Below, in pieces: positions 35,036 to 46,875 of a DNA stretch of 64,000 nt; positions within the stretch are counted from its first letter, which is position 1, and each line of letters begins with the position of its first letter. This DNA is from Ecdyonurus torrentis (Eukaryota; Arthropoda; Insecta; Ephemeroptera; Heptageniidae): NCBI GenBank assembly GCA_949318235.1, contig OX439136.1, positions 249,576 through 313,575 on the forward strand. Reading direction: 5' to 3'. Both the position numbers and the translations under genes were made by a program. The notes under the pieces were generated by a model, which ran no database searches, was not told the DNA's origin, and saw nothing but the letters and a program-made list of their open reading frames with translations.

Positions 35036-35890
35036 TAGTTGGCTCAGAGTGCGGGAGAGAGAGAGACGAAAAAGGTATACAGAAGGAGGAACAAAATTTC
35101 TGCTGATGAGGCGGTTGCTAGCTATGAGACAGCGGACGCGGACGTAGCTTCCTTACATCTATCCCACCCTCCAACATTTCTTAGGAGGCGTGCGCAGCGT
35201 GGTCAAGCCAGAGCAAAGCATAAAGCATCATTGCTCAGTAGTGGCTTGACACTTGTTGAGGGAAGTTGTGTTTTGTTGACTCCTTAAAAAAACTATTTAT
35301 AAATTGTGAACACTTTTGATATCCCTGCTTTTGTGCAAGTGCTTTGCAGTATGGTAGATATTCCAAAATGTAAGTTATAATTTTTATCATTCTATACTTA
35401 AATATGAACTTTGTATTTTTTTTATCGCTTTTTGTTTGTTTATTAGTTAATTTTAGCAATTTAACGGGGTCCATAAATAAAATTTGTGACACTAAGTTGG
35501 TGGGATGTCGTTTGTTGTCTTCTATGTATACCTTATGGTGATTCGTTTTTTTATACAGATACGGTCATCCAGCAACATTTTTGACTTTATTTTTAAATAA
35601 TTTTTATCGGTATAAATTTATCTACTTATCGAAATAAAGTCTGAATCAATCAAATCAATATTTCTGTTTTAAGTTATATATTTTTTAATCTTTTTGAACC
35701 TACTTATTTAATAAAAATATTCATATCTTACGTTAAATGATGGTTTTAAAATAAGAATAAAATACTCAAACATGGGCCAGAAATAGCACCAAATTGTGAA
35801 TTTTAATCCAAAATTCTCAAAAATTTTTGAAAGTGTGAAAAGTGTATTTTAGTGACGAACACTATGATATATTTCTCTGGAAAAAAAAAT
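35036..35890. other. Spacer, no supported gene
   Basis: An 82-codon plus frame at 35,039-35,287 is Arg/Ala-rich with no recognisable domain. The rest is AT-rich. Confidence 0.4.
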
Positions 35891-36046
35891 CAAGCGTCGT
35901 AACGATTACTTTGCGATATTTTGCTAGGTTCATGAAATAGCTCTAGCTTGCTATTTTAAACGGCCCTTTTAAAGGGCAATACTTTTATCATTAATGAGCT
36001 GTCATGACCTAGCGAAATATCGCAAAGTATTCGTTGTAGAAGCTTG
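35891..36046. repeat. Hairpin MITE, ~45-bp arms
   Basis: Arms 35,891-35,935 and 36,002-36,046 share ACTTTGCGATATT and CTAGGTxATGA in inverted orientation. Confidence 0.85.
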
Positions 36047-36088
36047 ATATGTGATATGATAATTGAAACAGATTTTCGAAAGTTTGTT

Positions 36089-36329
36089 ATTTTTATGCGC
36101 GTATCTATCGCCGTCTCTTTCCCGGGAATTGCACCCTCGGTGGCCGGCGAAGTTTTCCGCAGCCTGTCCGCGATGTATTAAATTTGTATGCCATGCCTAA
36201 TTAAATTAAACGTAAAACACAAGATACAAAAGTTATCTAGTATTTTCTGCACAGGCTGCGGACAATTTCGCCGGCCACCGAGGGTGCAATTCCCGGGAAA
36301 GAGACGGCGATAGATACGCGCATAAAAAT
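36089..36329. repeat. GC-rich hairpin, 79-bp arms (77/79 paired)
   Basis: Arms 36,089-36,167 and 36,251-36,329 are reverse complements with two mismatches. The arm includes CTATCGCCGTCTCTTTCCCG and CACCCTCGGTGGCCGGCGAA. The loop is ~83 nt and AT-rich. The arms are much more GC-rich than anything within several kb. Confidence 0.95.
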
Positions 36330-37122
36330 GGAAATGTAATGTAAAATATATAATTTATTATTTGTAATATATATTATATATATAATAATATATAACAAAT
36401 TGTCATACATTATATTTTTTATACATATATAATGTATATAAAAAAAATAAGTTATATTATATATATATATCAGGGTTGTAGTCCTAAGGGAACGCGGTGG
36501 GACGCATTTCTTGACAAAATGTGCCCTTATTTGTTAATTTCCTGACTAATTTTGCTGTTTAATTGGTTGAAATTACTAAAAAATTTCACTCGCTACGCTC
36601 GCAAGTTTCTTTTTATAAACAAAGTTTTATTTTTATTACTTTATTATTATGCAGTTTCGGTTTATCCAGAAATTTACGCAGATGTTATTCGACTTTCTTT
36701 ATATTATTATTTCAATTCTAAGAGTAAACCTTTATTATCAAGTTAATAGAAAATAATTATGGAACGCAAATCAAAAAAGAAGGACAGGTTTGTTTTCTCT
36801 AGGAGCTTAACTTGAGATATGTAATCATAATCAAGTTAAAATTATGAATTTGATATACTGTTCTTAGATTTTGGGATTTTTGTTGGTGGCCCATGTACTA
36901 CACTCTACAGTCATGAGACATTTCATGACAGTTAACCCCTTTTAATAATCTCTTTGCGGCGCCATAACATTGCATGTGCATTGTGTCGCGTATTAATTTG
37001 TATATAATTATGTTTGTGAGAAGAAGTTTTTAACAAAATCCCCTTGATTCGCGAGTCGTGACGTGCGTGGTCAATGTATTAGTCATAGTTTTGCCAGATA
37101 GCGGACTGGCAAATATATTTTA
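36330..37122. other. AT-rich spacer, no gene seen
   Basis: Irregular TA-rich tract at 36,355-36,470, then unique-looking sequence without supported frames. Confidence 0.5.
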
Positions 37123-38115
37123 ACCAGTTCGCGGAGTAACTTTTTTATAGCAAGCACATTCAGTGAGATGAAAATGTTTGATGAGCAAGTTAAGAAATAT
37201 ATCCAGAGCCTATACAATTTTTTTATCAATAATATAAAGTGAGAAAAAAAGCATCCAAATCAAACTTAATTGAGGGTTGTATATATGGCTTGTTATCTCA
37301 AAATTAAAAAAAAAACTCTAGAACTTTATGATATCATTTGAAAAAACCTGTAACAGCTACTTAAGATAAAATTTTTTGAACCCGTGACCATTAGTTAAGA
37401 GAGAAAATAATTATTGAAATTAAAAAAGTGCTAAAAATTATAATTTAAAATCTAGCCTGGTGACCCACCATTTTTTTTTTTTTTTTTTTGTTTTTTAATT
37501 TTTAAAAAATACCATATTTTTATTATCCTAATGTGTATCACTGTGCAAAATTTCAAATTTCAGATTTTTCTTTCTTCATAATAGTTTTAGTAAATTAAAT
37601 CCCGCAGAAGTACTTGATTTCCCGCCTTTAACATACCTATATATGAATTTACATTTTAAATATTACGTAATATCGTTAAATTATAACAATAATATTTTTC
37701 TTATGTTAAGTAAAGTGGCATTTTAAAATTGCGTTTTGCAAAGTGTACTTTAGCAGATATTGTTTTGTATACTGGTCATGGTCTGTGATGGTATATATAT
37801 AGGAGAAAGAAAGGAAATAAATAATTTTGAAAGTTGCTCTTATATTTTCTTTTAAATGATTCTTTAGGATGATAATTTTAAATATTCAATGAAAAACGAA
37901 ATAAAAAAAAAAGCGTAAACATATTAAATATTACGTTTGATTATATAATATTTTTCATGACTGATAAAAAAGTTAAAATAAAACCTCTATAATATTTATT
38001 ACTTTAAAGTAAAGTGAATAATTATATACTACGGAATTTGACTAAAAAGTTATTGTTATAAAGAAAGAAAAATCTAAAATTTGGCACAATGATATACAGT
38101 ATAGGATACTAATTA
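37123..38115. repeat. ~990-bp direct repeat, copy 1
   Basis: Matches 39,260-40,245 from CCAGTTCGCGxAGTAACTTT to GATATACAGTATAGGATAC with small indels. Positions ~37,260-37,430 are also in inverted relation to 38,190-38,400. Confidence 0.93.
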
Positions 38116-38189
38116 ATAAGTAAGTCTATTTAAAAATTATATAAAATTGGAAAGTTATCATGTTAGATTTATTTATTTTATTATTATTT

Positions 38190-38400
38190 GAAGTTTTACA
38201 ACCTCTCTTATAAGAGCCTGTGTTAATTAAAATAATTATTTTCTTTGATCGTCACGGGTTCTGACAATTTTATCGTATAGGATAGCTGTTATACTATTAA
38301 CTTCCAAATAACATCATAAAGTTTGCAAGTTTGATTTTAAAATTTTAAGATATACAAAAAAGCCATCGAAATACAAACGTTAAATTGCTCACATATATTT
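38190..38400. repeat. Inverted partial copy of the 37.1-kb repeat family
   Basis: Contains GTCACGGGTTCTGACAATTT and ACATCATAAAGTTTGCAAG, the reverse complement of blocks in the neighbouring 990-bp repeat. A sister copy in the same orientation lies at 60,187-60,390. Confidence 0.75.
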
Positions 38401-38576
38401 CATAACTTCTTTTTTTTTTCTCTCTCTCTCTGTTCGCACTGTGCACATATTCATAATCTCAAATTATTATATTTTTATGTATTAAAACTTAATCGGAGTT
38501 AGCAGACGTTTTATTTTGCTTGTATTTTGTAAAACGTTTTACTCTCATTATTTTGTGTTTGCACCAAGTGTTAACT

Positions 38577-38578
<2 letters not shown>

Positions 38579-38646
<68 letters not shown>
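38579..38646. repeat. (TA)n followed by (GA)n
   Basis: About 22 TA units, then 11 GA units. Confidence 0.96.
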
Positions 38647-39259
38647 ATTAATAAAAATTTTATTTTTATTTGCGGGTAAATAACTACATAATCACTTATT
38701 TAATATTTGCGTAATTATATGAAGTTATTATTAATATAATTATTAATTGCATATACTTTCAAAAGAAAAAAAAATCTGCAATTGCGTGAATAAAATGCCT
38801 TTCGTTTTATTCACACCCTATGAAAGAAAAAATTTAAAAGTTTAAAAATTTTATATACGCATTTTAAATCATAATTTACATACTAACCATTATATTATTT
38901 ACAACAATATTTATAAAAAATGATAGTAAAAATAATTATTATTATTGCAGTTATTCATTATGTTTCACAATTTAATCTCTGATCTTACTGTGGTTCGTAC
39001 AATCTTCTCGTAAAAAAATATATTGAAGTGAAAAGGTAACTTCGTTTTAATTTATTATTTGTCATTAAATTTCATCCAATTTTTTTCTTTTTTCTTTAAG
39101 TCGGTAGCTAAGATGATGCATTAATTTGAAATTTACTAAATAAATTATGTTTTTGCCTAAAAGTATTTTAAAATAATTTTCTCCCCAGCCTAAAATACAC
39201 GCGCGGCACAAGGCACTTCGTAGTTCCTCCCACACTCCCACCTCCACTACACCTCCCAC
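38647..39259. other. AT-rich spacer, no gene seen
   Basis: A C-rich patch at 39,225-39,260 adjoins the start of the second 990-bp copy. Confidence 0.5.
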
Positions 39260-40245
39260 ACCAGTTCGCGAAGTAACTTTTTTATAGGAAGCACATTCAG
39301 TGAGATGAAAATGTTTGATGAGCAAGTTAAGAAATATATCCAGAGCCTATACAATTTTTTATCAATAATATAAAGTGAGAAAAAAAAGCATCCAAATCAA
39401 ACTTAATTGAGGGTTGTATATATGGCTTGTTATCTCAAAATTAAAAAAAAAAAACTCTAGAACTTTATGATATCATTTGAAAAAAACTGTAACAGCTACC
39501 TATGATAAAAAATTTTGAACCCGTGACCATCAGATAAGAGAGAAAATAATTATTGAAATTAAAAGGGGCTAAAAATCATAATTTAAAATCTAGCCTGGTG
39601 ACCCCCCATTTTTTTTTTTGTTTTTTGTTTTGTTTTTTAATTTTTGAAGATACCATATTTTTATTATCCTAATGTGTATCACTGTGCAAAATTTCAGATT
39701 TTTCTTTCTTCATAATAGTTTTAGTAAAATAAATCCCGCAGAAGTACTTGATTTCTCGCCTTTAACATACCTATATATGAATTTACATTTTAAATATTAC
39801 GTAATATCGTTAAATTATAACAATAATATTTTTCTTATGTTAAGTAAAGTGGCATTTTAAAATTGCGTTTTGCAAAGTGTACTTTAGCAGATATTGTTTT
39901 GTATACTGATGGTCAGTGATGGTATATATATAGGAGAAAGAAAGGAAATAAATAATTTTGAAAGTTGCTCTTATATTTTCTTTTAGATGATTCTTTAGGA
40001 TGATAATTTTAAATATTCAATGAAAAACGTAATAAAAAAAAAGCGTAAACATATTAAATATTACGTCTGATTATATAATATTTTATATGACTGATAAAAA
40101 AGTTAAAATAAAACCTCTATAATATTTATTACTTTAAAGTAAAGTGAATAATTATATACTACGGAATTTGACTAACAAGTTATTGTTATAAAGAAAGAAA
40201 AATCTAAAATTTGGCACAATGATATACAGTATAGGATACCAATTA
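39260..40245. repeat. ~990-bp direct repeat, copy 2
   Basis: Second copy of 37,123-38,115, start to start 2,137 bp. The intervening ~1.14 kb encodes nothing recognisable. Confidence 0.93.
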
Positions 40246-41048
40246 TTCTGTTTTCGTGCTTTAGTAGATTCAAATTAAAGCATAAATTAGATAATATGTT
40301 TTTTTATTTTTGCTTAGAAACAAGAATTTTGTACTTCTTATAGTTATTTAAAAAAAAATTTTTGCTAAAGTAGCTATGTCTTTTAGAGATTCTATTAATT
40401 TGTAATGACAGTTTTTTCATTTTTCATTGTCAAAATAAGCTTATTCATTTATCCTATTTTTAAAAATCCCTTTTACAATTTTAAAAAATTTACTGACGGC
40501 AATAAGTATGCATTTTTAACAACGTGCAAAACATAAGACTATTAACAAGCACTGCTACAGACAAATTTTTTGCAGGCCTGTTATATCAATCTTTGGCATA
40601 TTAAGAAAACAATAAAATAAATTACATTTGAAATTAAATAAATCAAAATCTGCCACAACATACGGGTCATATGCTGATTATAAGCCCCTGCGAATAGAGA
40701 ACCAAGTTTAGTGCAACATAAATGTTAGGTTATATTGATACTTTGAACGCTGTAGGTCGAAAAAAAAATTGCGCAATGTAAAATGCATAGTTGCTAATGA
40801 AAAAATAATTTATTTATCATAGTCGTAAAAATGCAGTTAGGCAATAATAGACCTACAAATAGGATGTCAATTGCAGTCAAAATATTTTTTACACTGAAGA
40901 ATGCTACGTTGTAATGATAAACTTAAACCCTAGCCTGGAGTTTAATTACATATTTAGCATATTGCTATTTTAAACAAGCTGATAAATACCTAACACGAAG
41001 TGACAAAATGATAAAACTCGTTAAGGAAAATGCTAGACAAAAGTAGCA
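40246..41048. other. AT-rich spacer, no gene seen
   Basis: No supported feature. Confidence 0.5.
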
Positions 41049-41194
41049 TTGAAGCAATTAAACCAACAGAATACCTCTTCTTGCATTGAACCAGTACCAA
41101 ATAAATTTGGTGACTTTCAAACAGAGGTGAGAATGAGCTATTTGAAAGTCCAACAGAACTCTCAAAAACAACCTCAACAAAGGAAGCCAAAGTA

Positions 41195-42181
41195 CAGCTC
41201 TGGCCAAAAGTTTCCGAACGATCTTAAAGTGATCGGGCAAAACAGATGAGTCATCAATGCAAGTTCCTTTTTTCCTGACTATATCGATAGTATGTGCATC
41301 TTTCCCCTCACCTCCTCCTTTAAGTTGGCTATCTGTTGTGTCTAGTTTTGTTATCATGTTTTTTGATCAAACAATCACACAGGATGTTATATTCTGCATT
41401 TTGACCTGTGACTTACAAAATATCGTCTTCTTCAAGTTTTTTTTATATATATCAAACCTTCAAGTGACTAAAAATTTTAAGATACTGACCAAAAATAAGT
41501 TATTTAAATAAATTAAATTAATATTTCATCGTAATTAATTTTTAGTAACGTGTATTTTTCAGTTTGAGAGATTTCTGAAGTTTCAGTTTGGTTGATAGAT
41601 TTTTATAATGATTATTTCGTTAATGAATAGAATTAGTATCTTATATTTTTTACAAGCGTGTTAAAATAAATATGATTTTAAGAAAGCTATGCATAGCATA
41701 TAGATAATATTCGGCAATATAATAATAATTATAATAATAAAAATACAACTCTCCACTTGTGCTACGTAAAACCAATGCACAATGATGGATTTGAAAATAT
41801 TTCGGAAAATGATATAACTGAATAAATGGTAACAAATTATAATGTATACATTTATAAATAAATCTTAGTTGGATAATTTGAGCTGCAATACGGCAAAATA
41901 CACGTGAAAAAGCGGAACGATTTGAAAATAAAATTATATATTTATATTTTGAAATTTTAAATATATTTTTTGAATACAGTAATTTTATAATTCCGTTAGG
42001 CATATAGAAATGTAAAATAAACAATAATATAATTTCGATTTTAATCATACTTTCAATGCTTAAAAAATTAGCACCATCCTAATTATATCAATAACTTATC
42101 TTTAAAAAGTAAAATATTAATAGTAAATGCATGAAATTAAAAAAAAAATAATACTGACTGATAATTATTTATGCAATAAAA

Positions 42182-42227
<46 letters not shown>

Positions 42228-42765
42228 TATATATAGTGAAGATTCAAAGGGAATATAGATTATGACCTATCTTAATAAATTTGACATAATAATTTGTTGA
42301 ATCATTTATCTATATATTATTAAAACTGTGAAACTAATAGAACACATTATTTATAATTAATTTTAATTCAATTAAATAAAAGCAAATAATGAGGATAATA
42401 AAGATGATGTTTCAATAAAAATTCAATTGCAAAATAAAAATTAAAAATGATATTGATAACTTAGTAACGCAAGATACTATATTACTTTTATAAATTCGAG
42501 GGACCAAATTTTTCTACAAATACTTTAATGTTATGCATAAAAATATTAAAATATTTGTGTAGGAAAGAGAACACTTGAAAAGCAAGAGAAGGACAATGCA
42601 GCAAGCAGGCAGGCATGAGAGACGCACGTTTGCTTGCTGGCTGTGCTTACTAATAATCGTAATCGCTCGCGCTCGCTATAGTCAGAAAAAAGGAAAACTG
42701 CTTGTTTACATGATTTGTTGAGCGGGTTGCGTTTCAGATCGTTCGGAAACTTTTGGCCAGAGCTG
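41195..42765. mobile_element. 1.57-kb Tc1-like TIR element, no transposase
   Basis: Terminal inverted repeats CAGCTCTGGCCAAAAGTTTC (continuing CGAACGATC) at both ends, flanked by TA target duplications (41,193-94 and 42,766-67). The GGCCAAAAGT core is typical of Tc1-type termini. The interior holds only short chance frames and a GA microsatellite, so it is non-autonomous. The flanks look like coding sequence on both sides (see findings). Confidence 0.88.
42186..42225. repeat. (GA)n microsatellite
   Basis: About 19 GA units inside the Tc1-like element. Confidence 0.96.
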
Positions 42766-42923
42766 TACATATTAACAGCCCTGACACAATTATAGTTGAG
42801 AACCAAAGCATGAGTCATAACATCAAGAGAATCTCTATTTCTGATCAGGAAGAGGATAATAGTTTTGCTGACAAAGAAGTTCATCCAAAAAGACCAACTA
42901 GAGGTCCTCGTTGCAGCAGGTTT

Positions 42924-43280
42924 CTACAAATTATTCTTGTATTCTTGGACAGCGTTCCACAAAATAGCAACATTGTGAGTTAGTAAAGGTGCTACGTGGG
43001 TAATTTTAAAAACAAAATGTTGAATGAACAGCCACACATACTAGTTAACAGGAGGATACTGTGCATCCAATGCAAAGTAGATCTTGTAGCATGTGGATAA
43101 TACGTCTACGAAGTCTGTCTCTGCAGCTTTGAATAAGTATGTGGACTCATTTACTTTAATAATATATGATGAAGGAGCAGATAAATCCCCAACAACAATA
43201 ATGAATGGCTCCAGAGTTTATTTGTGATTGAGGCACGATTTGCGAATATCTCCAACAGTCTTGTTGATATTTTCACTCGT
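42924..43280 (-). pseudogene. Transposon-type protein remnant of unnamed family
   Basis: On the minus strand an acceptor (GTTTTACAG) at 43,281 opens one frame to TAG at 42,926-42,924, with two internal stops (TAA, TAG). It reads, among others, FIIVVGDLSAPSSYIIKVN, TCYKIYFALDAQYPP and YVWLFIQHFVFKI. The pattern [LF]LGxxxxPxxxxVxxxxxxxxF, xxFKxxFAxDxxYPxxxxxVWxFIQ is one I associate with uncharacterised transposon-linked proteins in many invertebrates. I have no firm name for it. It runs toward, and ends next to, the flank of the Tc1-like element. Upstream exons are not recognised. Confidence 0.4.
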
Positions 43281-43634
43281 CTGTAAAACATAAAAAGTTC
43301 GTTGTGATCAAAATTTACATGCAGCTAAAAAAGTAATAGAAAAAAAAAGTGAAACAATAAAATTAATAAATATGCTCTGTTTAAACAACAATTTTCTATT
43401 GAGCAAATTCATACTAAAACACTTCTCATTGCTACCTATCAAAGTAACAAACTGAAAAGTAAAAAAAAAGTTCAATGGTTGCACATAAAAAATTTCTTTA
43501 TTATACAGGACTAAAATAATAATTATTTACTTTCAATTATTACTATTATTATCTTATGGGTATGTGTTATATAAAATAATTATTATCATATTATGAACGA
43601 ATGGGTAACAAGAGCACCATAACTAGTAATCAAT
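43281..43634. other. AT-rich spacer or intron
   Basis: Could be the intron preceding the minus-strand exon at 43,280. No other feature is seen. Confidence 0.4.
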
Positions 43635-43837
43635 ATATCGATGTTTACCCGTCAAAGTGAACGAACTACACTTTACAAATTTTACTCAAAATGAATGATC
43701 TGCGTTTGGCGCTTCTACGCGTTTTAACATGAGAACTAGATGGGGGAACTTGAAATTTGTAAAATGTAGAACGTTCATTTTTTCCTAAATTTGTAAAGTG
43801 TAGTTCGTTCACTTCGATGGGTAAGCATCGATATAAA
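43635..43837. mobile_element. ~203-bp MITE with ~49-bp terminal inverted repeats
   Basis: ATCGATGTTTACCCGTCAAA at the left faces GTTCACTTCGATGGGTAAGC plus ATCGAT at the right. Both arms contain GAACGAACTACACTTTAC (or its complement). Confidence 0.88.
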
Positions 43838-44060
43838 TAGGGCAGGTGTACATACATTTTCAGTCAGCCGTTCTTAGCATACTCTGCTATACAGTCAACA
43901 TGTTAGCAGGTCAATACTCTGTTAGTTCTAGCTATACATGTATTAATATGGTAAATGCTGCAGTGTTGACTACAGAGTGAACACACGCAATTTGTATAGT
44001 CTGTATGATATTACCTATTTGTACAGAGTCAGTGGTGAAAAACCGTGAACAGCGAGCCTT
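43832..44060 (+). promoter_or_regulatory. Candidate core promoter and first exon
   Basis: TATAAATAG at 43,832-43,840 lies 30 nt upstream of TCAGTC at 43,860, the spacing and sequence of an arthropod TATA-initiator core promoter. The following ~199 nt end at CCTT|GTAAGTAC (44,061), a strong splice donor. The exon has only a 26-codon frame (MLAGQYSVSSSY...). The TATA box overlaps the end of the MITE, so the MITE may have supplied it. There is no downstream exon I can name. Confidence 0.4.
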
Positions 44061-44430
44061 GTAAGTACTTGTCTACTATCCGCTGCTAATGGTGTTTCTA
44101 TTCCTCTGTTTTGAATACGTCACAACTGTAAAATTCTCGATCTATCTGTCTTTTTTTTCTTCCAGTTATTATTAAAGTAGCTTATATATATGGTTCGGTA
44201 GGACCCAAATGAAATTTTAATTTTAATTTCTACTACGAACATTAGAGTATATATCAGTTCATATACCAGCCTTGATCTAGTATATTTTGACAGGCATAAT
44301 ATTTTTTTTTGATATAAATTGTCTTGACTCTCTCAAGAGTGTCAAGATCTGACGATTTAAGCTTATCTTATATTACTTCAATGCCATACGATGCAATGGG
44401 TGCGATTTTAATTTCCAACAATTTGAATGT
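44061..44430. other. Spacer, no gene seen
   Basis: No supported frame. CTTGACTCTCTCAAGAGTGTCAAG near 44,324-44,347 is a small palindrome. Confidence 0.5.
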
Positions 44431-45394
44431 TTAGTTAACTGATAAATTTGATAGTTTTCGAAGCAGATGTATAGCTTTAATCGCCACCGTACATCTGTTC
44501 TTTATATGTTTAGTCAAGCCTCCCCTATATTGAAACGTTACTCCAAGGTATTTAATTTCGTTAACAAATTCGAGCACTACATTATTGAACATTATAATAT
44601 CACTTTTTGCTAAGTTACCCTCCTTCCCAAACTTTATTATTTTTGTTTTGCTTACATTGAAAGTTAAGTTATTCACGTCATACCAACTTTTCAACTTATT
44701 TAAAGTGTATTGTAGTTGGTTAAGATTTTTTGAGTATAGCACTAAGTCGTCTGCATACATTAAAATTTTTACTTCTTTATTATTATTATTAAACAACGCT
44801 TCTTTTATATCTGAGGTTAACAGGTTAAAGAGGAGCGGACTCATTGGGTCTATCTGTAATACACTGTTTGATTGATTGTGCAATTTTTGGAGACAGCTGT
44901 ATGCCGTCGTTGATTTGAATTGTATTCACATTTAACAAAGTAAATCTAAAATTTTACAATTTAAGGGTTATTAAATTTAAGTTTTCGAGTTTATCTCTAA
45001 GAATATGTCTATTGACCTTATCAAATGCTGATTTGAAATTTACAAATACCGAGTACAATTTCCTCCCCGTTTCTTCAAGGGCCGCGTCGATTTCATCGCT
45101 TAGATTTTTACCACTTGTAAGGTTCCTTTCTTAGGTTGGAACCCCAACTGTTCGTCAGGAATTACTGTACCGGTTAATTTGTATAATCTTCTATTTGTAA
45201 TTATTGAAAACAAACTTCCTAATAACCGTGTTAAGAGCAATACCCCTAAATGACTCTAATTCCTCTATATTCACTTTCCCTTTGTACAATATGTTTATAT
45301 AGGACAGTTTCCAATCATCCGGTATCTTTCCTGTCTCAATGCATGTGTTAAATAATGTAAGACCTCGTTGTGTCTCGCTCTTACAAGAATACAT

Positions 45395-46875
45395 GCAAGT
45401 ATTGCAACCTGCCTAGCAATAGAACACGTGTTACATAATTTTGAGATATATACAAACCGTCACCTCAGAATAAGAATGTTGTATCTGCAAAAAAAAATTG
45501 ATGCAATTCTGAGCCTTATGTTGATAACAAATAAGGCTCAGAATTGCGTCAATTTTTTTTGCAGATACGACATTCTTATTAAGAGGTGACGAAATATTCT
45601 TAAAATTCTTTAAGTTATGACGTCAAGATTTGAGAAAATATCTGACACATATAGATTTGTGTTCACACGTGGTTACACGTGTGGTATAAAGAATTTAAAT
45701 CGCCACCTATGACGTAAATTCAATAAAAGTTAATATGCACACGTAGAAATGCATGTGAGACGCCACCACGGCGCTAAATTTTCTTTGATGTTTCATCATA
45801 TAGCATCAAGAAAATAAAAATAAATTGTTTAAAAATGACGAAGCATGGAGCTATAAGGAATTCTTAGTTTACAGATAGAAATAGTTTTGAGGTCAATACA
45901 TGGAGTGTGGGAGCTGTCAATCATATATAAACTAAGGACGCCATATCCCCTTAGATTCACTTGCGAATAGATACACCTGAGAGTAGGAACTCTCAGAGCT
46001 CATCTCTAGCAATCACTGCAATACTTAGTCATTTTATCTCCATTCAAATCTCAGTATTTGATTGTTAAATATTAACTTAGTAAGTTGTGATTATACTCTA
46101 TGTATCGCCTTAATATTGTACAGCGATTAATTTAGATTTATAATTCTTGGCTCATTCGTTATTTTATAGAATTAGGTCGCATTCATAAACTATTAAAATT
46201 GGAGGAAATTATTATAATTTATTGATTAATTGCTATTCCGTTTTCCGTTAAATTAATCCAAATATAAATTTATTATATTGTTTAATAATTTCAAAATTTA
46301 TTGTAATTTATAAATTTGCATAATAATAAATTAATGCTATTTAGATATTTAAGTGTTAATAGAAGTTAAGAAATTAGTTAGTATACTATATAACGTTTGT
46401 ATAATTTTATTGTAAACTAAATTTGGAGATATTAAATAATTTATATTTGAAAATAAAATTATAAGTGTTGTATGAAAATTACAAATGACTTTAATATTTT
46501 GATTCTAATGCCCCGTGTAAGAACTCACGTCTAGTAGAATTTTACACATCTGGTTAAAATAATACTCATATATCCTAGAAACATAAAACCAAATTTCCAT
46601 TTAGTCGCTTATGTAGCAAAACATTAACTTGTCAACATCAAAGAAAAGTGAAGGGGAGAATCTTCACACACCTGCATACCGCAGACACTGTTTCTTGCAG
46701 AGCTTTTCTTCTCTTGCTAGACAACACGTGTTTAAGCACGCCTATTGTGCGTTCAAAACTCTCACCTTTATATAATTTTGACGATCGGAATTTTATGTAT
46801 GATTACTAGCTTATTTTATTGGCAGGTAGTCTTTAATTAAAAGATCATTGTAGAGAACTTTATTACGCGTTCTTA
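45395..46875. mobile_element. Insertion inside the LINE RT, possible solo LTR plus hairpin
   Basis: Separates RT blocks that are adjacent in LINEs. It includes a hairpin (45,459-45,590), then a segment with TATATAAAC at 45,931 followed ~26 nt later by ATTCACTTG, a TATA-initiator arrangement typical of LTR promoters, and near its right part GTGTAAGAACTCACGTC. The 8-mer TCTTACAA occurs at both edges (45,379 and 46,871) and might be a target duplication. LTR termini are not resolved. Confidence 0.4.
45459..45590. repeat. Hairpin, ~60-bp arms with 11-nt loop
   Basis: GTCACCTCAGAATAAGAATG at the left faces CATTCTTATTAAGAGGTGAC at the right. The inner ends are GAGCCTTAT and ATAAGGCTC. Only a few mismatches. 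Confidence 0.93.

Noticed and set aside
35039..35287. 82-codon frame after the 34.8-kb hairpin
   Set aside because: Arg/Ala-rich with no domain, splice context or conservation evidence.
37123..40245. 990-bp direct repeats as LTRs of a retrotransposon
   Set aside because: The ends lack TG..CA, there is no primer-binding site or polypurine tract, and the interior has no gag/pol.
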